From: Amphibalanus amphitrite | Lineage: Eukaryota; Arthropoda; Thecostraca; Balanomorpha; Balanidae | Direction of reading: 5' to 3' | Assembly (NCBI RefSeq): GCF_019059575.1 | Contig: NW_024881501.1 | Coordinates: forward strand, 124,001-188,000 | DNA: 64,000 nucleotides | In this document: piece after piece, positions 21,312-32,787 of the stretch | Layout of the letters: every line of letters starts with the position of its first letter | Numbering within the stretch: the stretch's first letter is position 1 | The notes under the pieces: model-generated | Seen by the model: only the letters and a program-made list of their open reading frames with translations | What the model was told of the DNA's origin: nothing | Databases searched by the model: none | Made by a program: the position numbers and the translations under genes

Positions 21312-22947
21312 TGTACGCCGTGGAGCAGCAGTGCTACCAACTAACTTCGGCGGGGGCCGTATGTTACCACCCACCTCTAACTCAAAAACTAAGAGGGCTA
21401 GAAAGACGCGGTAAAAAGCAGTCGCTAGCTCTCGATGCGTACGTGTTTGAAAGTATTCCAGTTATTTTTCATCTTAGAGCAATATTGGGGTCACCAGAGG
21501 CCATCAAAGGTCAAAATTTGCGTGTTGTCATTATATTTTTCAGAAAACATGCCATTATCTCAGGAACTATGATAGCTAGAAAAACGCTTGGAAAAGCAAT
21601 CGATAGCTTTTGAACTCTTCTTTTGATAAGATTATCAGCAAAAATGACCTCAGGTCAATGGTTTAGCCTCCAGAGGGCAAAAACTCCAAAAAAAGCTGTT
21701 TTTACGAAAAGTGTTTTTCGACAATAACTTTTGACTAAAAAAAGCCACGACATTTCTATTGCCAGAATCGTGTTCCTCTCGCCGAGACGCGTCGAATGAA
21801 CAATAATTTGACCTTAAAAGGTCAACTTGAAAAGTTGACCTCAAATCAAGGTCATGACCTGACCGGAAAAGGTCATGTTGCATATCAGTCGATGCGTCTC
21901 GGCATTAAAAACACAATGAGACCATCCCCAGCGTTCTTTCTCTTTCCAATCAAGAGTTATTGGCAAAAATCTGTTTGTAGCCTCAAATGACCTCGGATGA
22001 CCTCTCTAGAGGCTATCAGCAAAAAAAGACACCCTGGTCGTCACGGGTGGTCCAAATCATTGTGATTCTGAAATATATGGACTGTTCCTATGCGTACACA
22101 CGGATCTAGAGGCATTTTCGTTTTTTCTCCATTGATTTATAGTGGAAAGGTCACGCCACTGACCTGACCTTAGGTCACAGATATAAAAAATCCGAGAAAT
22201 ACAAATTTTAGGCGCCCATAACATCGTGCAATCCACCAAGTTTAAAACCTTATCTGACAATCACTGCAGGCTGGGCATTATTGCAAACTTTGTTTTAGGC
22301 TTGGTCAGTTAAAGTGACCATCCCACCTTAACATAAGTTTTGAGTTGAGATAGCTAAATTGGTTGCCATGGCCTGAAAATACCGGTTTGGGGACTCACAA
22401 CATCGAAAAATGCTTTAATTCGGAGATATGGAATTTCAAACTTGCAGTTTTCGGATTCTAAGGGGCTAATGCATTGGGATGCCCCCTTAGAATTTGTGAC
22501 GTCAGCGGAGATCTAACAATTTTTTAATCTTTTACTAAAACATTTCGTAGCACGCGGTGGTATATGTTGCTTTGCGCGCAACAAATGCCGCACTTTCAAA
22601 TAAAGTCGCTAGGAACAGCGGAGATCCCGAAAAGTAAGCAAAAGTAAAAGTCTAATATCTTGAAAACCGGTGAATATTTTTCAATGAAATTTGGTAGATA
22701 TTCGTTTTCGCTCTTTCTGAACCGAGCGACATCTCTTTCCTGCCAATCCATTAACTTTTTGAAGGTGGGACTGGGAGGGTCCCTTTAACTTGACCTGGTG
22801 ACCTGACCTGACATGACCTGGGGTCAAAAATTTCACACATTGTCCAAAATTGATGTACAAAAAGCTACGCCGCGGTTTTTTATTCACACGCAAAAAACGC
22901 GACAGGGTGGTAACATATGCCCCCCCCCCCCCCCACTGGGGCGAAGG
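21312..22947. mobile_element. TTAA-target element (GC-rich family) carrying a nested MITE
   Basis: The right end is CACTGGGGCGAAGG followed by TTAA (22948-22951), with a C16 run just inside. The left end is degenerate, with a motif near 21343 (ACTTCGGCGGGGGCC) followed by 'gtatgttaccaccc', which mirrors the right end. An AGGTCA-type repeat cluster lies at 22795-22830. About 21664-22947, minus the nested MITE, is the reverse complement of 51905-52815. The left boundary is uncertain; the fragment at 20277 may be the real end. Confidence 0.65.
22313..22784. mobile_element. ~500-bp TTAA MITE, copy B
   Basis: Flanked by TTAA (22309-22312 and 22785-22788). The ends are AGTGACCATCCCACCTT and AAGGTGGGACTGGGAGGGTCCCT. 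Its interior is the reverse complement of the copy at 48905-49395. The related host element at 51905-52815 lacks it and reads straight through a single TTAA at about 52084, so that copy is the empty site. Confidence 0.9.
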
Positions 22948-22951
22948 TTAA

Positions 22952-23661
22952 CAACATTAAGAAAAGTGATGGAATTTTGGCACCGTCGAATTGGATACAG
23001 TACGAATCAGCGAGCCGAGGCACTATGGGTCATCACTAGAACTACAAGTTCACCGATACAGCTACAGGGTTCCTGGAACCATAGAAACATCAAGATGCCT
23101 TTTGGGACAACACTGAGAAAAATACCCTTCAAATAAAAGCGATTCAATGTAAAACTCTTCGGGTAGTAAAAATAGATCGAAATTAGAGTCACTACTTTTC
23201 GGCGAACAAGCCAGTGACACGCTGTAGGGCCGGTGACCATGTAAATAAATAACGATGGTTGCGATCGATTTTTAAGTGTTTTCCAGCCTTCCAGTTTGCA
23301 ACGACCTCAAAACCTGGCTAGTTTTACTCTTTAATTTTGTTGACATAGATATAAAGACTAGATAGGACAGCCCCGTGTAAAACCCGCTCGCTAGATACGT
23401 AGGACGGCCCGGCGGCCAACCACAGTCGACATCATAGACTCGCTAATGCCCTCCCATGTTAAAAAGAGCATTTTTGACGGACTCGTACGTGTTTTTGAAT
23501 GCGAGTTAGATGTCATAAAGGGTCTCAAATGAAATATCGGACCGTCTTCTTAATAGGATCCAGGGTTTTTAGTGGCTAACATGCCCCTGACAGCTTGTAG
23601 GACCCCTCCTAAGAGGACACTGCAGTGTCGGCTTGAAATGTTATGGCAATGTGGCAACTAT
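22952..23661. other. Unannotated stretch
   Basis: Only short unrelated ORFs; no repeats or motifs recognised. Confidence 0.5.
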
Positions 23662-24022
23662 GCCGGTCCCGTAGCTCAGTTGGTTAGAGCGTTGGACTCC
23701 GCGTGGTGAGAGCACGCGTTCCCGGTTATAACAGTCCGGGTTCGAAGCGCGACGGGCGCTCGACATTTATGGGCCTCCTGACAGGTATGGTTGCGGTTGG
23801 TGGCAGGCCGTAGCCAGGCGAAGTCAGCGAGGGGGCCGGCCGTGCGCGGCTTTGTGCGCACGTTAAACTTTGGACTCTAAATTCTGCCATAGAATCGGAA
23901 TTGCGCGATCCGAGGGTAGAGGGCAGGGTCATCGCAACAAGCTTTGCTTAGCGGTGGCTCTGTCCTTGTGAATCCTTCCCATCAAAAGGTTCGGACTAAA
24001 TTTATATTAAAAAAAAAAAAAA
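23662..24022 (+). mobile_element. tRNA-derived SINE, copy 2
   Basis: It starts GCCGGTCCCGTAGCTCAG. The A box is at 23672-23683, the B box GGTTCGAAGC at 23739-23748, followed by a ~260-bp body and an A14 tail (24009-24022). It matches copy 1 at 20457-20811 apart from scattered single-base changes. Target duplications are not evident. Confidence 0.9.
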
Positions 24023-24104
24023 TGGGGAAAATGATATTTTAGATGGGTCAGTGGGGATTTTCGCATGGAAGTGAGAAGAACGAACGAACAATTGATATCG
24101 TGAG

Positions 24105-24345
24105 CTGAGGTGACCTCTGTGATCTGACATGACCAATCGTGACCTGAATCGACCTCTGTGACCTTGCATGACCCATCGTGACCTGACCCGACCTATCGTA
24201 ACCTAAGGGGTCCCAGTGACCTGTCATGACCAATGGTGACCTGAAGTGACCTGACCTGACCTACTGTGACCTGAGGGGGTCCTAGTGACCTGTCATGACC
24301 CTTTGTGACCTGACATGACCCAGCGTGACCTAATTTGACCTTTTC
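24105..24345. repeat. Degenerate array of TGACCT/AGGTCA words
   Basis: About 20 copies of 'TGACC(T)' spaced 5-15 bp (for example gtgacctgacatgacc). The same word is arrayed inside the TTAA elements. Confidence 0.7.
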
Positions 24346-24906
24346 AGCTTCTAGACGTCCAATCGACTCGGGAAAAACATCAATCGATTTCAAATTTCAT
24401 CATCATTTCCATGCGTAGCGATAGCAAGCAAAGACACTAGTGGATACTACTTGGATACTACGGCATAATGCATTTCACATCAAACGTCTCCCGTTCAGTC
24501 TCGTCTTCCTGCTGCCGCCCCCCTCCCCATCGACCCCACCAGCAACCGTGTCTCACAGCCTCGAGCATAGTCGACCAAAGTGCCCGTCAGTCTTCTTGTT
24601 TCCTAGTACCGTCTCTTCCTAAGTTCTAGCCCACTGACCGTCTCCTGCCGTGCGGCGTCCGGCGTCGACTCACTTTCAACGACTGCATCCTATCGGCACA
24701 GGGACAGCCGGCGACCGCACCTACAATCGCCCCTTGGATTGAATGGCTACAATCCTTCGGAAAGGGGATAAGTACACAAATAACCCGCTCAGTTTTCGCC
24801 GTCTTATAACGAACCAGCCTTGCGTCAAATCATTTTTTTTACGGAGATTTACATAAAATGCCTACTTTAACATTTTTGGCCTTAAAAGTATTGCGTAGGT
24901 CTGTAG
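24346..24906. other. Unannotated stretch
   Basis: A pyrimidine-rich segment (about 24490-24620) and nothing assignable. Confidence 0.5.
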
Positions 24907-24908
24907 TA

Positions 24909-25880
24909 CAGGGTGTTCGGAAATTGATTGCGCACTGTCCATATTCACGTATCTCGCACGTGCTCCCGCCAAACCGGTTAGGGAGGTTCGCGACCCCGAC
25001 CCCGGGCACCCCAGCGTGTCAGGTGATCACGTGACCCAGCAGGTGACCTGACCCCAGCCGCAGTGAGTGGCCACAGGTCGCTTTCCGAGAGGTAGTCTTC
25101 GCGCCCGGACCCCATATCGAGAATGGTGAGGGAGCACACTTTGAGGACGCGCTACCGCGCGGTTGGAATGGTTGAAGCCAGGATGACGGTAGGCGATGTT
25201 GCCCGACAAGTGGGCGTATCTCGCCGGACCCTTCATTACTGACTGGTTCTCGACCGCAGCGGTGCAGCACAGGAGAATCGCAAGGACCGTGGGAGAAAAA
25301 CTGTGCTGAGCAGAGTGGCCAAAATCGTGCTCGCTAAGGCCGTGCTGAAAAAAACGCCAATCGACGCGGAAACTGGCTAAAAAGCTGACTGAGAAGGGTC
25401 AAGCGGTGTCGAAGACCACTGTTCACAACTACATGGCCAAGTGCCTGGGTCTCAAAGCGCTCAATCTGCGCCGGCAGCCAAAACTGGCCGAAGCCCAGAA
25501 GCGGAAGCGTCTGGTATTTGCCCGGGAGCGGAAGAACTGGACCATCCAGGACTGGCGACGCGTCTTTTTCAGCGATGAGTCGGTGTTCGAGCTCATGCAC
25601 CCGCCGAATCGCCAGAAAGAGCGCGTCTGAGCGCACAGCAGCGCTGAAGTGCCTGCCATCGACACGGTGAAGCAGCCGCTGAAAATCATGGTCTGAGCCA
25701 TGATGATTCATTAGGGCCTAACAGAGCTCCACATCGTCCCCTGCGGTCAGACCGTGACGACCCAGTACTACGTGAAGGAGTTCTGAAGAAGTCTGCAGCG
25801 TCCGCGATAAGCGGAAGAGGCAGACGGGGGCGCCAACACAGGTCGAGCTGCTCCCAGGGGGATGTCGTCCCGGTTCTCCC
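24909..25880 (+). mobile_element. Tc1/mariner-like element, 5' part
   Basis: A TA (24907-24908) precedes the terminal sequence CAGGGTGTTCGGAAATTG, typical of a Tc1/mariner left end. About 215 bp later the transposase begins. The matching right end is not found in the window. Similarity to a Tc1/mariner enzyme fades near 25850. Confidence 0.75.
25123..25830 (+). pseudogene. Tc1/mariner-like transposase, N-terminal two thirds (degenerate)
   Basis: The start at ATG 25123 leads into a helix-turn-helix segment (MTVGDVARQVGVSRRTLHY) that would bind the terminal repeats. An in-frame stop follows, and a frameshift in an A-run near 25350 leads to RKLAKKLTEKGQAVSKTTVHNYM, the second DNA-binding helix set. 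PKLAEAQKRKRLVFARE and the catalytic core block VFFSDESVFE (first Asp of the DDE triad, about 25570) come next. Further stops follow at positions where relatives have Trp (TGG to TGA, for example at about 25627 and 25693), then GLTELHIVPCGQTVTTQYYVKEF. The copy is plainly dead. The second and third catalytic residues are missing here; they appear at 29398-29576. Confidence 0.8.
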
Positions 25881-26469
25881 CATGTATTATTCGCCAATCA
25901 GCTTAACACTACCAGTGACGTCACTGGTGGATCGCCAATCGGGGGCCGTCCGGCCGGCCGGGCCCGTAGAAGGCCAAACGCAGACGTTTTCAGAAAAGCG
26001 TAAGCCGTATAGACTATAGATACAGTCGCGGATGGAGTTTTGCTGTGATTCGGCTCTCCAAGAGTGCGCCAGCGGACCAGGACCCGGATACAGGTCATAA
26101 TGAACCGGCATCTGATAAAATCCGCTCACGGCTTAGCAGCCGACTTCGACCCTTCGCCCTCGTAAAACACAAGAGCTTGCCGGTCATCAATCCACCTGCA
26201 TCTCCTCATCTGCTTACTGCCTATATCGACCAGTTACTGCAGCCGTTTCGGAGCGGCTCACGGCCGATAACACGCCGGGCGTGCGCTAGCCGCCGGTGCT
26301 AAGCGCTAACCATTGAGTGCGCGTTGCCGACTGCCGCCCCGATGGTGCTGGCCCCCGGCACCGACACCGGCGCGGCGCTGCTGACCCATGGGGGGGGGGG
26401 CTGCTAATTAGTTGAGCCGGAATTGGGATAGAAGCCGGTATGGGATTGGGATAAAAACTCAGCGAGACT
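25881..26469. other. Unannotated, with a palindrome around 25908
   Basis: ACCAGTGACGTCACTGGT (about 25909-25926) is a perfect 18-base palindrome. A 17-base match to it occurs inverted near 29310, so these two sites might bound a large insertion. A G10 run lies at about 26391-26400. No gene. Confidence 0.35.
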
Positions 26470-27005
26470 AAGGGATTGTGTTGTGCCTTCGGTTGGCCCC
26501 CAAAAATCACCGGTGTAGTGCCCTCAGGGCCGCCGGTTATGAAGCCTTTGGAGGCACTGGTGTGGGCCCTCACAGGTAGGTACCGGTATGAGGCCCTCAG
26601 GGGCATTGGTGGGGGCCCCAGAGGTGCCACTGTGGGCCCTCTGAGGTGCTAGTGTGTGGCCCTCAGAGGCGCCGGTGAAGGTCCTCACAGTTGCCATTGT
26701 GGGCCCTCAGAGACAGTGGAGTGTGGGGTCATCACAGTCGGGTGTGGGACCCTTAAAGCTGCTGGCTCGAACCCTTTATAAACCGACAGGGGCCCTCAGA
26801 GACCGACAAGGGGCCCTCAAGAGGTCTGCGGTGTCTTCAGGAGCCCTGTGGAGTCCTCAGAGACCAGCAAGGTACTCTCAGACGCCGGTGGGGGCCCTCA
26901 GAGTTGTCGGTGTGGGGCCCTCAAAAGTCACCGGTGAGTGACCGTCCGATGCGAAGGTCCCGTCTTAGGCCGTCAGAGGCTCCGGCGTTGAGCCCTCAGA
27001 GCCGC
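26470..27005. repeat. Degenerate minisatellite with GGGCCCTCAGAG core, left half
   Basis: Units of roughly 30-40 bp share GGGCCCTCAGAGRC and 'GCCGGTG'. The array resumes at 28540 beyond the inserted element. Confidence 0.8.
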
Positions 27006-27012
27006 CGATATA

Positions 27013-28533
27013 TCAGTAGGTGGAACTATGGTCATGAGTACCCAAATATAGGAACGTTCCCATTTTTGGGAACAGAGTTCCCAAATATGGGAACGGGCGT
27101 TCCCATTTATGAGAACGGAAGGTAATTTTTCGGCCGTTCGCCCACTAAAACTCATTAGTGCATCACGTCTCAAAAAAGTGCACGCTAATTTAAGTATCTA
27201 CTAAGTCTCTATAAAATTATCTTTAATATGACCGTTGAACAAGGAAATTGACCGTCGAATGATATTTTTAATGATTTTTTGAAATGACGGAATGGTGAAA
27301 ACATGGGTTATACTACATTTAACATGCAATTTTAAGGAAAATGAAGCGTTTTTTACATTTTTAGGTCAAGTATAATAATTTTCGCCTGGTTATGAAGTTT
27401 CATATTAGCGACACCAGATGCTGACATATGCAAGCGAACACGCGGACAGTCCCGAGGTAATATTGTTGACTTTTGGTGTCGGGGCGCACGACCGCGTGGA
27501 ACGTCAGTGATTTTACCGAACTACTGTTGTAAACTCAGTTTCAGTGGTTTAAAATTATTCAGCTGTGTTTTATCAGCCCGGAAAGACATTTTATTTGGAT
27601 GCTAGCTGTTTAGCGTTGTTTTATAAGGAGCGTCATGAGCGTGGTTTTTGTCTTCCGTGTTTCTAAGCATGATCGTTTTGGGGGAATTTCTCTTATATAG
27701 GTCGCTCTGTGTGGCTTATTTATAATTTTTATGCTGATTTCGATCATTCCTCGTGCCCATCCTACCAGGCCTTTTGCCACTTACACTCATTAAGAAAGGA
27801 AAAAAATAGATTTTCATTGGGACTAGTTGTTTTGAGGGTGTAACATATTCAGCGTTCCCATTTTTGGATACTTTCTTGTGCTCGTCAACTATCGGTGATA
27901 AACAGACAGGTGCTTGACATGTCTCCACCCTCGGCGCGGACGGTGGATATAGGTATGGAAGACCTTGTTGAACGTCGCTGAACGTTGTGAATTACGTAAT
28001 CCTGCAGAGGGGGGCGTGCCCGCTGCGAGATCGACGGGAATAAAAGCGCAGAAGACCGGGCGAAACATGCGACGTTCTTGCCGGAAAGGTCATCTGATGA
28101 TTGTTGCGTTAACAATAATTTGCGGCGTTGGACGTGATGCTTGTTAATGAAAAGAGCCCCTGAAAGGCGTCGGTGAAATCGTTCCCAATTTTGGGTACGC
28201 CGTTCCCATAATAAGGAACGCTTGCAGCGCCAGTGTACGAGAGCGTTCCCAAATTTGGGCTCGCGGCCCGGATGATGGACTGCTTTAGAAATAGGAGAAC
28301 GATTTGAAACTACGATGGGCCTTACAATATCAAACTCTTTCCCAACAATATTGAGACAAATATCAGGCGGTTCACGATCGTTTTATATTTTTTGGACGTC
28401 ATTTAACGGTTCTTTTTCTTGTTTTAAATAATGCCTACATGGCGTTCCCATATTTGGGTTTATCGTTCCCAAACATGGGAACGCAAATGCGTTCCCGAAA
28501 ATGGGTACGCTTGACCATAGTTCCGCCTACTGA
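27013..28533. mobile_element. 1.5-kb TA-flanked element with subterminal palindromes
   Basis: TA flanks (27011-27012 and 28534-28535). The ends are TCAGTAGGTGGAACTATGG and the complement of TCAGTAGGCGGAACTATGG. Repeated palindromes GTTCCCAAATATGGGAAC and variants cluster near both ends (about 27045-27115 and 28180-28510). A TA target with these ends fits Tc1/mariner-type non-autonomous elements. No transposase is recognised. It sits inside a minisatellite whose two halves flank it. Confidence 0.8.
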
Positions 28534-28539
28534 TATGGC

Positions 28540-28990
28540 CTTAAGAAGCACTGGTTTGGGGGTGCCGGTTGAACTGAGAGGTGGCAGTGTGGGGCCCTCA
28601 GCTGGGCACCGGTTTGGGGCTTTCACAGCCGCCGGTGAGGGCCCTCGCAGGCGCCGTTGTGGGGGCCTTCAACCATTGGGTTAAGGGGCCATCACAGGCG
28701 TGTGTGGAACCCTTAGAACTGCTGGTCCCTGATAGGCCGGTAAGGGCCCTGCCCCTCAGAGGCCGGCAAGTAGCCCTCAGAGGTCGCCAATGGGCCCTGA
28801 GAGGCCGGCAAGGGGCCCTCAAATGCCTACAAGGAACAATAAAAAGCCGGTGTGTGGCTTTTATGGAGAGAAGTGTGGCTATTCGGAGCACATAAGGTGT
28901 TCTTTCGAACCCTGTGGGGCCCTTCTGAGTCGAAAATGCCAGCGTGGACCCTCAGCCGCCAATTGGCGTCTCAGGGCCCCTCGGGCCCGA
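28540..28990. repeat. Degenerate minisatellite with GGGCCCTCAGAG core, right half
   Basis: Same unit and orientation as 26470-27005 (GGGCCCTCAGAGGCCGGCAAG-type words, given here as variants of the core). Confidence 0.8.
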
Positions 28991-29397
28991 GAGGCCCCCT
29001 GATCCGATGGGGGCACGTGCCCTCTCCCCCCCCCCCTCCGGGTGCAGATAGAGAATGCAATTGGCGGTGCGGGACACAACAATTGCAATCGTTCCTTCTC
29101 CCGTCGCGAGATCGCCCATCCGACCCATATCCCAAGATTGTCAGCCCTGGGGCTCGGGTCGGCAATGCATCGGCAAGGAAATCAGCCTTAGGTGGGTAAA
29201 AAAGTTATTAAGAGTCATTAGTTGTCGTTACGTTCAGTAATAACAACGATAAAGTGCCAAATGTACCAGACGTACGGCTTGGAGCCGGGCGCCGCGCGGT
29301 CTCCACCAGTGACGTCACGCTAATGCTTAGCGACCGGTCCATTGGAAATCGCGGGATGATTCTACCTCTCTTATACGGCCTTGGCTGCTCCCGAAGA
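28991..29397. other. Unannotated stretch
   Basis: C10 run at about 29030; a GTGACGTCAC word at about 29308. Nothing else assignable. Confidence 0.4.
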
Positions 29398-29576
29398 TGT
29401 CCGAGGCGATCTTCCAGCAAGACGGTGCTTCAGCTCATCGCGACGCCAGCACTAAACGGTGGTGCTGGGACAACTTCCCAGGGCTTTGGGACAAGGGTGT
29501 ATGGCTGGGCAACAGCCCTGACCCGTCTCCTATCGAGAATTATCGGGCTATCGTGCAGAGCGAGCTCGACACTTAA
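29398..29576 (+). pseudogene. Tc1/mariner-like transposase, C-terminal catalytic segment (DD37E)
   Basis: An open frame of 59 codons contains IFQQDGASAH (second catalytic Asp, codon 29421-29423), DNFPGLWDKGVW and SPDPSPIEN (third catalytic residue Glu, codon 29535-29537), with the stop at 29574-29576. Thirty-seven residues lie between the two, which classes it as DD37E. Together with the first-Asp segment at 25123-25830 it makes up one enzyme's complement, in the same orientation. A short stretch at about 25845-25880 looks like a diverged version of the start of this segment, so the two pieces may instead be two copies. No right terminal repeat follows. Confidence 0.75.
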
Positions 29577-29852
29577 TGATTAAGAAAAACTTAAAGTACA
29601 CTTAAGCAAGCTAAATAGTATAATATTCGACGCGCCTTGACGTGCTGAGTTCACTGGTGGTTTTCTTTTTGCTCTATCTTAATTAGATCAAAAGTTATAA
29701 GCGAAAAACTTTTGACCTGTTTTTAGGGAAATTTTTACATTTATATCCCCCAAAACCCCCCTAAATATTGACCTAGAGCAACCAAATTTGCACAGGGGCG
29801 AGAACTCCAGGGGGCCCACCAATCTACCAAATTTGGTGTTTCTAGGTGCCAT
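29577..29852. other. Probable interior of a TTAA element
   Basis: The 'gttataagcgaaaaactt' wording is like the interior of the TTAA family, and the left-type end of that family closes at 30317 in minus orientation. Its far boundary is not clear. Confidence 0.4.
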
Positions 29853-30228
29853 CCCAGCCAGCATTATTACCTTGGCCCCATATGGGGCCAAGTTGGGCCA
29901 CTTGGTGGGGCCCACATAAATTTGTCCCTGGGAAAATGGTGGGACCCACCTGGGCTGCCCACACGGGCTGCCCACGCAGTGCCCATGTTTACCCCACCAT
30001 ACAGGAACACCGCGTGAATGCTTGCAAAAATATATGTTCACCAAAATTCCTGGGTATGCACTCCTATATGGTGCAGACAATCTCATTTCCAAGCACTATG
30101 CATGTCAAAAAATACGTGGGCAGCCCATGTGGGGCCCACATGCAGCCCATCTCTATAGCCCATGGCCCACCTAGCCCACCATGCACATCAACTACCTATG
30201 TGGGGCCCATATGGGCATGTTGGCTGGG
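29853..30228. mobile_element. 376-bp MITE with CCCAGCCA ends
   Basis: The ends are CCCAGCCAGCAT and the near-complement ATGTTGGCTGGG, each flanked by AT. The interior is built of GGGCCCACAT / ATGTGGGCCC words in both orientations and is largely palindromic. Non-coding. Confidence 0.8.
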
Positions 30229-30317
30229 ATAGGAGCCAATCGCGAGTGGGGGTCGCATCGACCCCACCCCACCCCCTGCCAGGCCGTGTTATGAAAAATG
30301 CCCTGCCAGGGCGAGGG
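30229..30317 (-). repeat. Left-type end of a TTAA element (minus orientation)
   Basis: On the minus strand: TTAA (30318-30321), CCCTCGCCCTGGCAGG, a 14-base spacer, ACGGCCTGGCAGG and a G-rich run. This is the duplicated-motif layout of the GC-rich TTAA family. The element body continues toward lower coordinates and contains the MITE at 29853. Confidence 0.7.
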
Positions 30318-30679
30318 TTAAGAGGCTAAGAAATAGATAGGCAAAAAGTTGGTATTTTCCTCATGTTTCCAGTGGCGGATCCAGGGGGGGGGCAAAATGG
30401 GCATTTGCCCCCCCCAAACGGCATAATTTTAACATTACGCCTATGGACGATGCATGGAAAGAATCGATAAATTGTTATGGTTTGCCCCATAGGCGGCGGA
30501 ACGGTTTGAGACAAGGGGGGGGGCACCATGGCTCAAGGAGCCAAACCTAAGGTACCCCCAAATCCTGTTTTCTCATCGGATTTAGACCACTTATTTTTCG
30601 TCACAGCCCTGACACGATGATTTTTTGATTTTTTTATTTTTTTTTTTACTAAACGAAAATGGCAGTTCACCCCCGTATG

Positions 30680-31810
30680 CAGGGGTGTAATTTTATATCT
30701 CTTTGTGGGGGCATATGCACCCACAATCCTGAATTATGCCCCCACAATGACGAAAATGCACCCACAAGTCTTTTACAAGGCTGCAAGCGTCCTTTCGAGA
30801 GCACGATGCCCTTCGCATGCTCTAACGGCGTCCTCCTGACCGTCTCGCGTTCATGGATAATATAGCGTTTTTAATCACTCGGCGCCCTTCTGGGAGAATG
30901 GCGCACTTTTGACAGCACCGCGCCATTCTCATGGTCTAACGGCGCCCTCCTGACCATCTCGCGTCCTTAGGTCTCTGTTCACCGTGCATCCCTCGACTGT
31001 TCGGCGCCCTTCTGGCCTCTCAGCGCCCCTGAACCACATATCGACACCTTTTTTTAAACCCCATATTTGTTCTCCGGTGAATTTCAGATAAGTTGGTTAG
31101 AGACCTTCAAAAAAGGTACAATCACTAGATTTTTCTCAAGTTTGTCTGTCTTGGCAGATAAAGCAATACCAGAACAGGCCTACGAACACACATATTTGAT
31201 CAGGATCGGACGATTGGACACTTTTAAAAGGAGATCTTTCGTGCCTCCCGGAAATTCACGGGAGAGCAGATGTGGGGTTTAAAAAAAGGTGTCGATATAG
31301 CGTTTTCAATCACTCGGCACCCTTTTACGAGAATGGCGCCCTTTTCATGATCTCAAGGCGCCCTCGTAACCATCTGGCGCCCCCACGTCCCCACCAACGT
31401 AGCACTACTGACTGTGCGGCGCCCTTCTGGCCTCTTAGCGCCCCTGGACCACATAGCGTTTTCGGCGTTTTCAATCACTCGGCGCCCTCCTAAGAGAATG
31501 GCGCCCTTTTCATCGTCTCACGGCGCCCTCGTAAGTCGTAACCGTCTGTTGCCTTCACATTTGGTGCCCCTCCTACTGGATGGCGCCTCTCTACATCTTT
31601 TTTACGTCCTTCCGGTCAGTTTCCACTTTTAAGCGTGTATTTGCTTAGTCAGACACGTCACTTGAAGCGCCATTCGGCTAGCAATGTTATCAAATTCGGT
31701 GTTAATTTAGGCTCCCACATAAAGAATATCTATCGCGCCCCAAAACGGCCTGGCGCCGGGCGCCCCTACAGCTGGGCACCCACAATCATTTTAGGAAAAT
31801 TACACCCCTG
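30680..31810. mobile_element. 1.1-kb hAT-like element (CAGGGGTGTAATTTT ends), third layer
   Basis: CCCGTATG flanks both sides exactly (30672-30679 and 31811-31818). The ends are CAGGGGTGTAATTTT and AAAATTACACCCCTG. The interior is an imperfect array of 'CACTCGGCGCCCTTCTGG' and 'gagaatggcgccctttt' words. Non-coding. It contains the 255-bp element at 31041. Confidence 0.9.
31041..31295. mobile_element. 255-bp TA-flanked MITE with ~40-bp inverted ends
   Basis: TA at 31039-31040 and 31296-31297. The ends begin TCGACACCTTTTTTTAAACC on both sides (inverted) and match for about 40 bp. Tc1/mariner-type target; non-coding. Confidence 0.85.
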
Positions 31811-31984
31811 CCCGTATGTGTGGTTAACATTAAGCTGATCCTCAAGTACCTATGTGTTTGTCTCTTCCTTATTGTCATTTGATAAATTCCATTTCTCCTA
31901 CATGTATAATTCCCAAGAAGCCATCGCAGTACTAATCAGTGGCGAATCCCAGGGTGGAGGTCACATGGGTCATGACTAGGGCCT

Positions 31985-32530
31985 GGGTCACCACATGCCT
32001 GCCGGGAGCATCACAGGCCTGACAGCCGACAGTGGCACCACAGACCCGCCAGGGATGCCACAGGCCTAGCAGGGGCACAACGGGCCTGTCAGTGGCACCA
32101 CAGGCCTGTCAGGAGCACCATCGGCCTAGCAAAAGCACTACAGGTCTTCCAGGGGCACCACAGACCTGCCAGGGGCACTATCGGCTTCGCAGGGAACCAC
32201 CGGCCTCGCAAGGGCACCATGGGCCTGTCAAGGGTATTACAAGCCTGTCGTTGGCAATTTAGGATTGTCAGAGGCACCACAAACCTGTCAAGAGCACCTG
32301 CGTTCTAACAGGGGCACCACAAACCTGCCAAGGCCCAGGGACACCACAGGCCTAGCAAGGACACCACAGGCCTGTCAGGGGCACCACGGGCCTGTCAGGG
32401 CCCATGGGCACCTAAGTCATGTCAGGGCCCACCGTATAGGCTTGTCAGGGGGCAGGGTAGGTAGGTACCACAGTCTTTCCAGCCTCCAGGGGCACCAGCG
32501 GCCTAGCAGGGGCACCAGTCATCACATGAC
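31985..32530. repeat. ~20-bp minisatellite, GGCCTGTCAGGGGCACCACA
   Basis: About 25 degenerate units of 18-22 bp. The same array fills the interior of the element at 47570-48291. Confidence 0.85.
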
Positions 32531-32787
32531 CAGAGGTGGAACTTTTTGTTTTTCATTGGGGTTGTAGTTTGCCGGAGCCCAGGGTATACCCCCACCAAAA
32601 CCCGAAAAGTCCCCGGATTCGGCCCACTATTTTTCGGGAGGGGCCCACATTTTCATTTACAAAAAAATAAAAAAATAAAATAAAAGTGGTCCATCTCCAG
32701 GGAGAGACGGCTGACCCTGTCGTCCCTCCATTGGCTATGTGCCTGGTTGTAGGTACTCGGGTATCGCCAGTCGCCACCATGGTCGTG

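Noticed and set aside
25905-29330. A single large transposon bounded by GTGACGTCACTGGTGGA
   Set aside because: The matching word is itself mostly palindromic, only 17 bp long, and no target duplication is visible; kept only as a hint.
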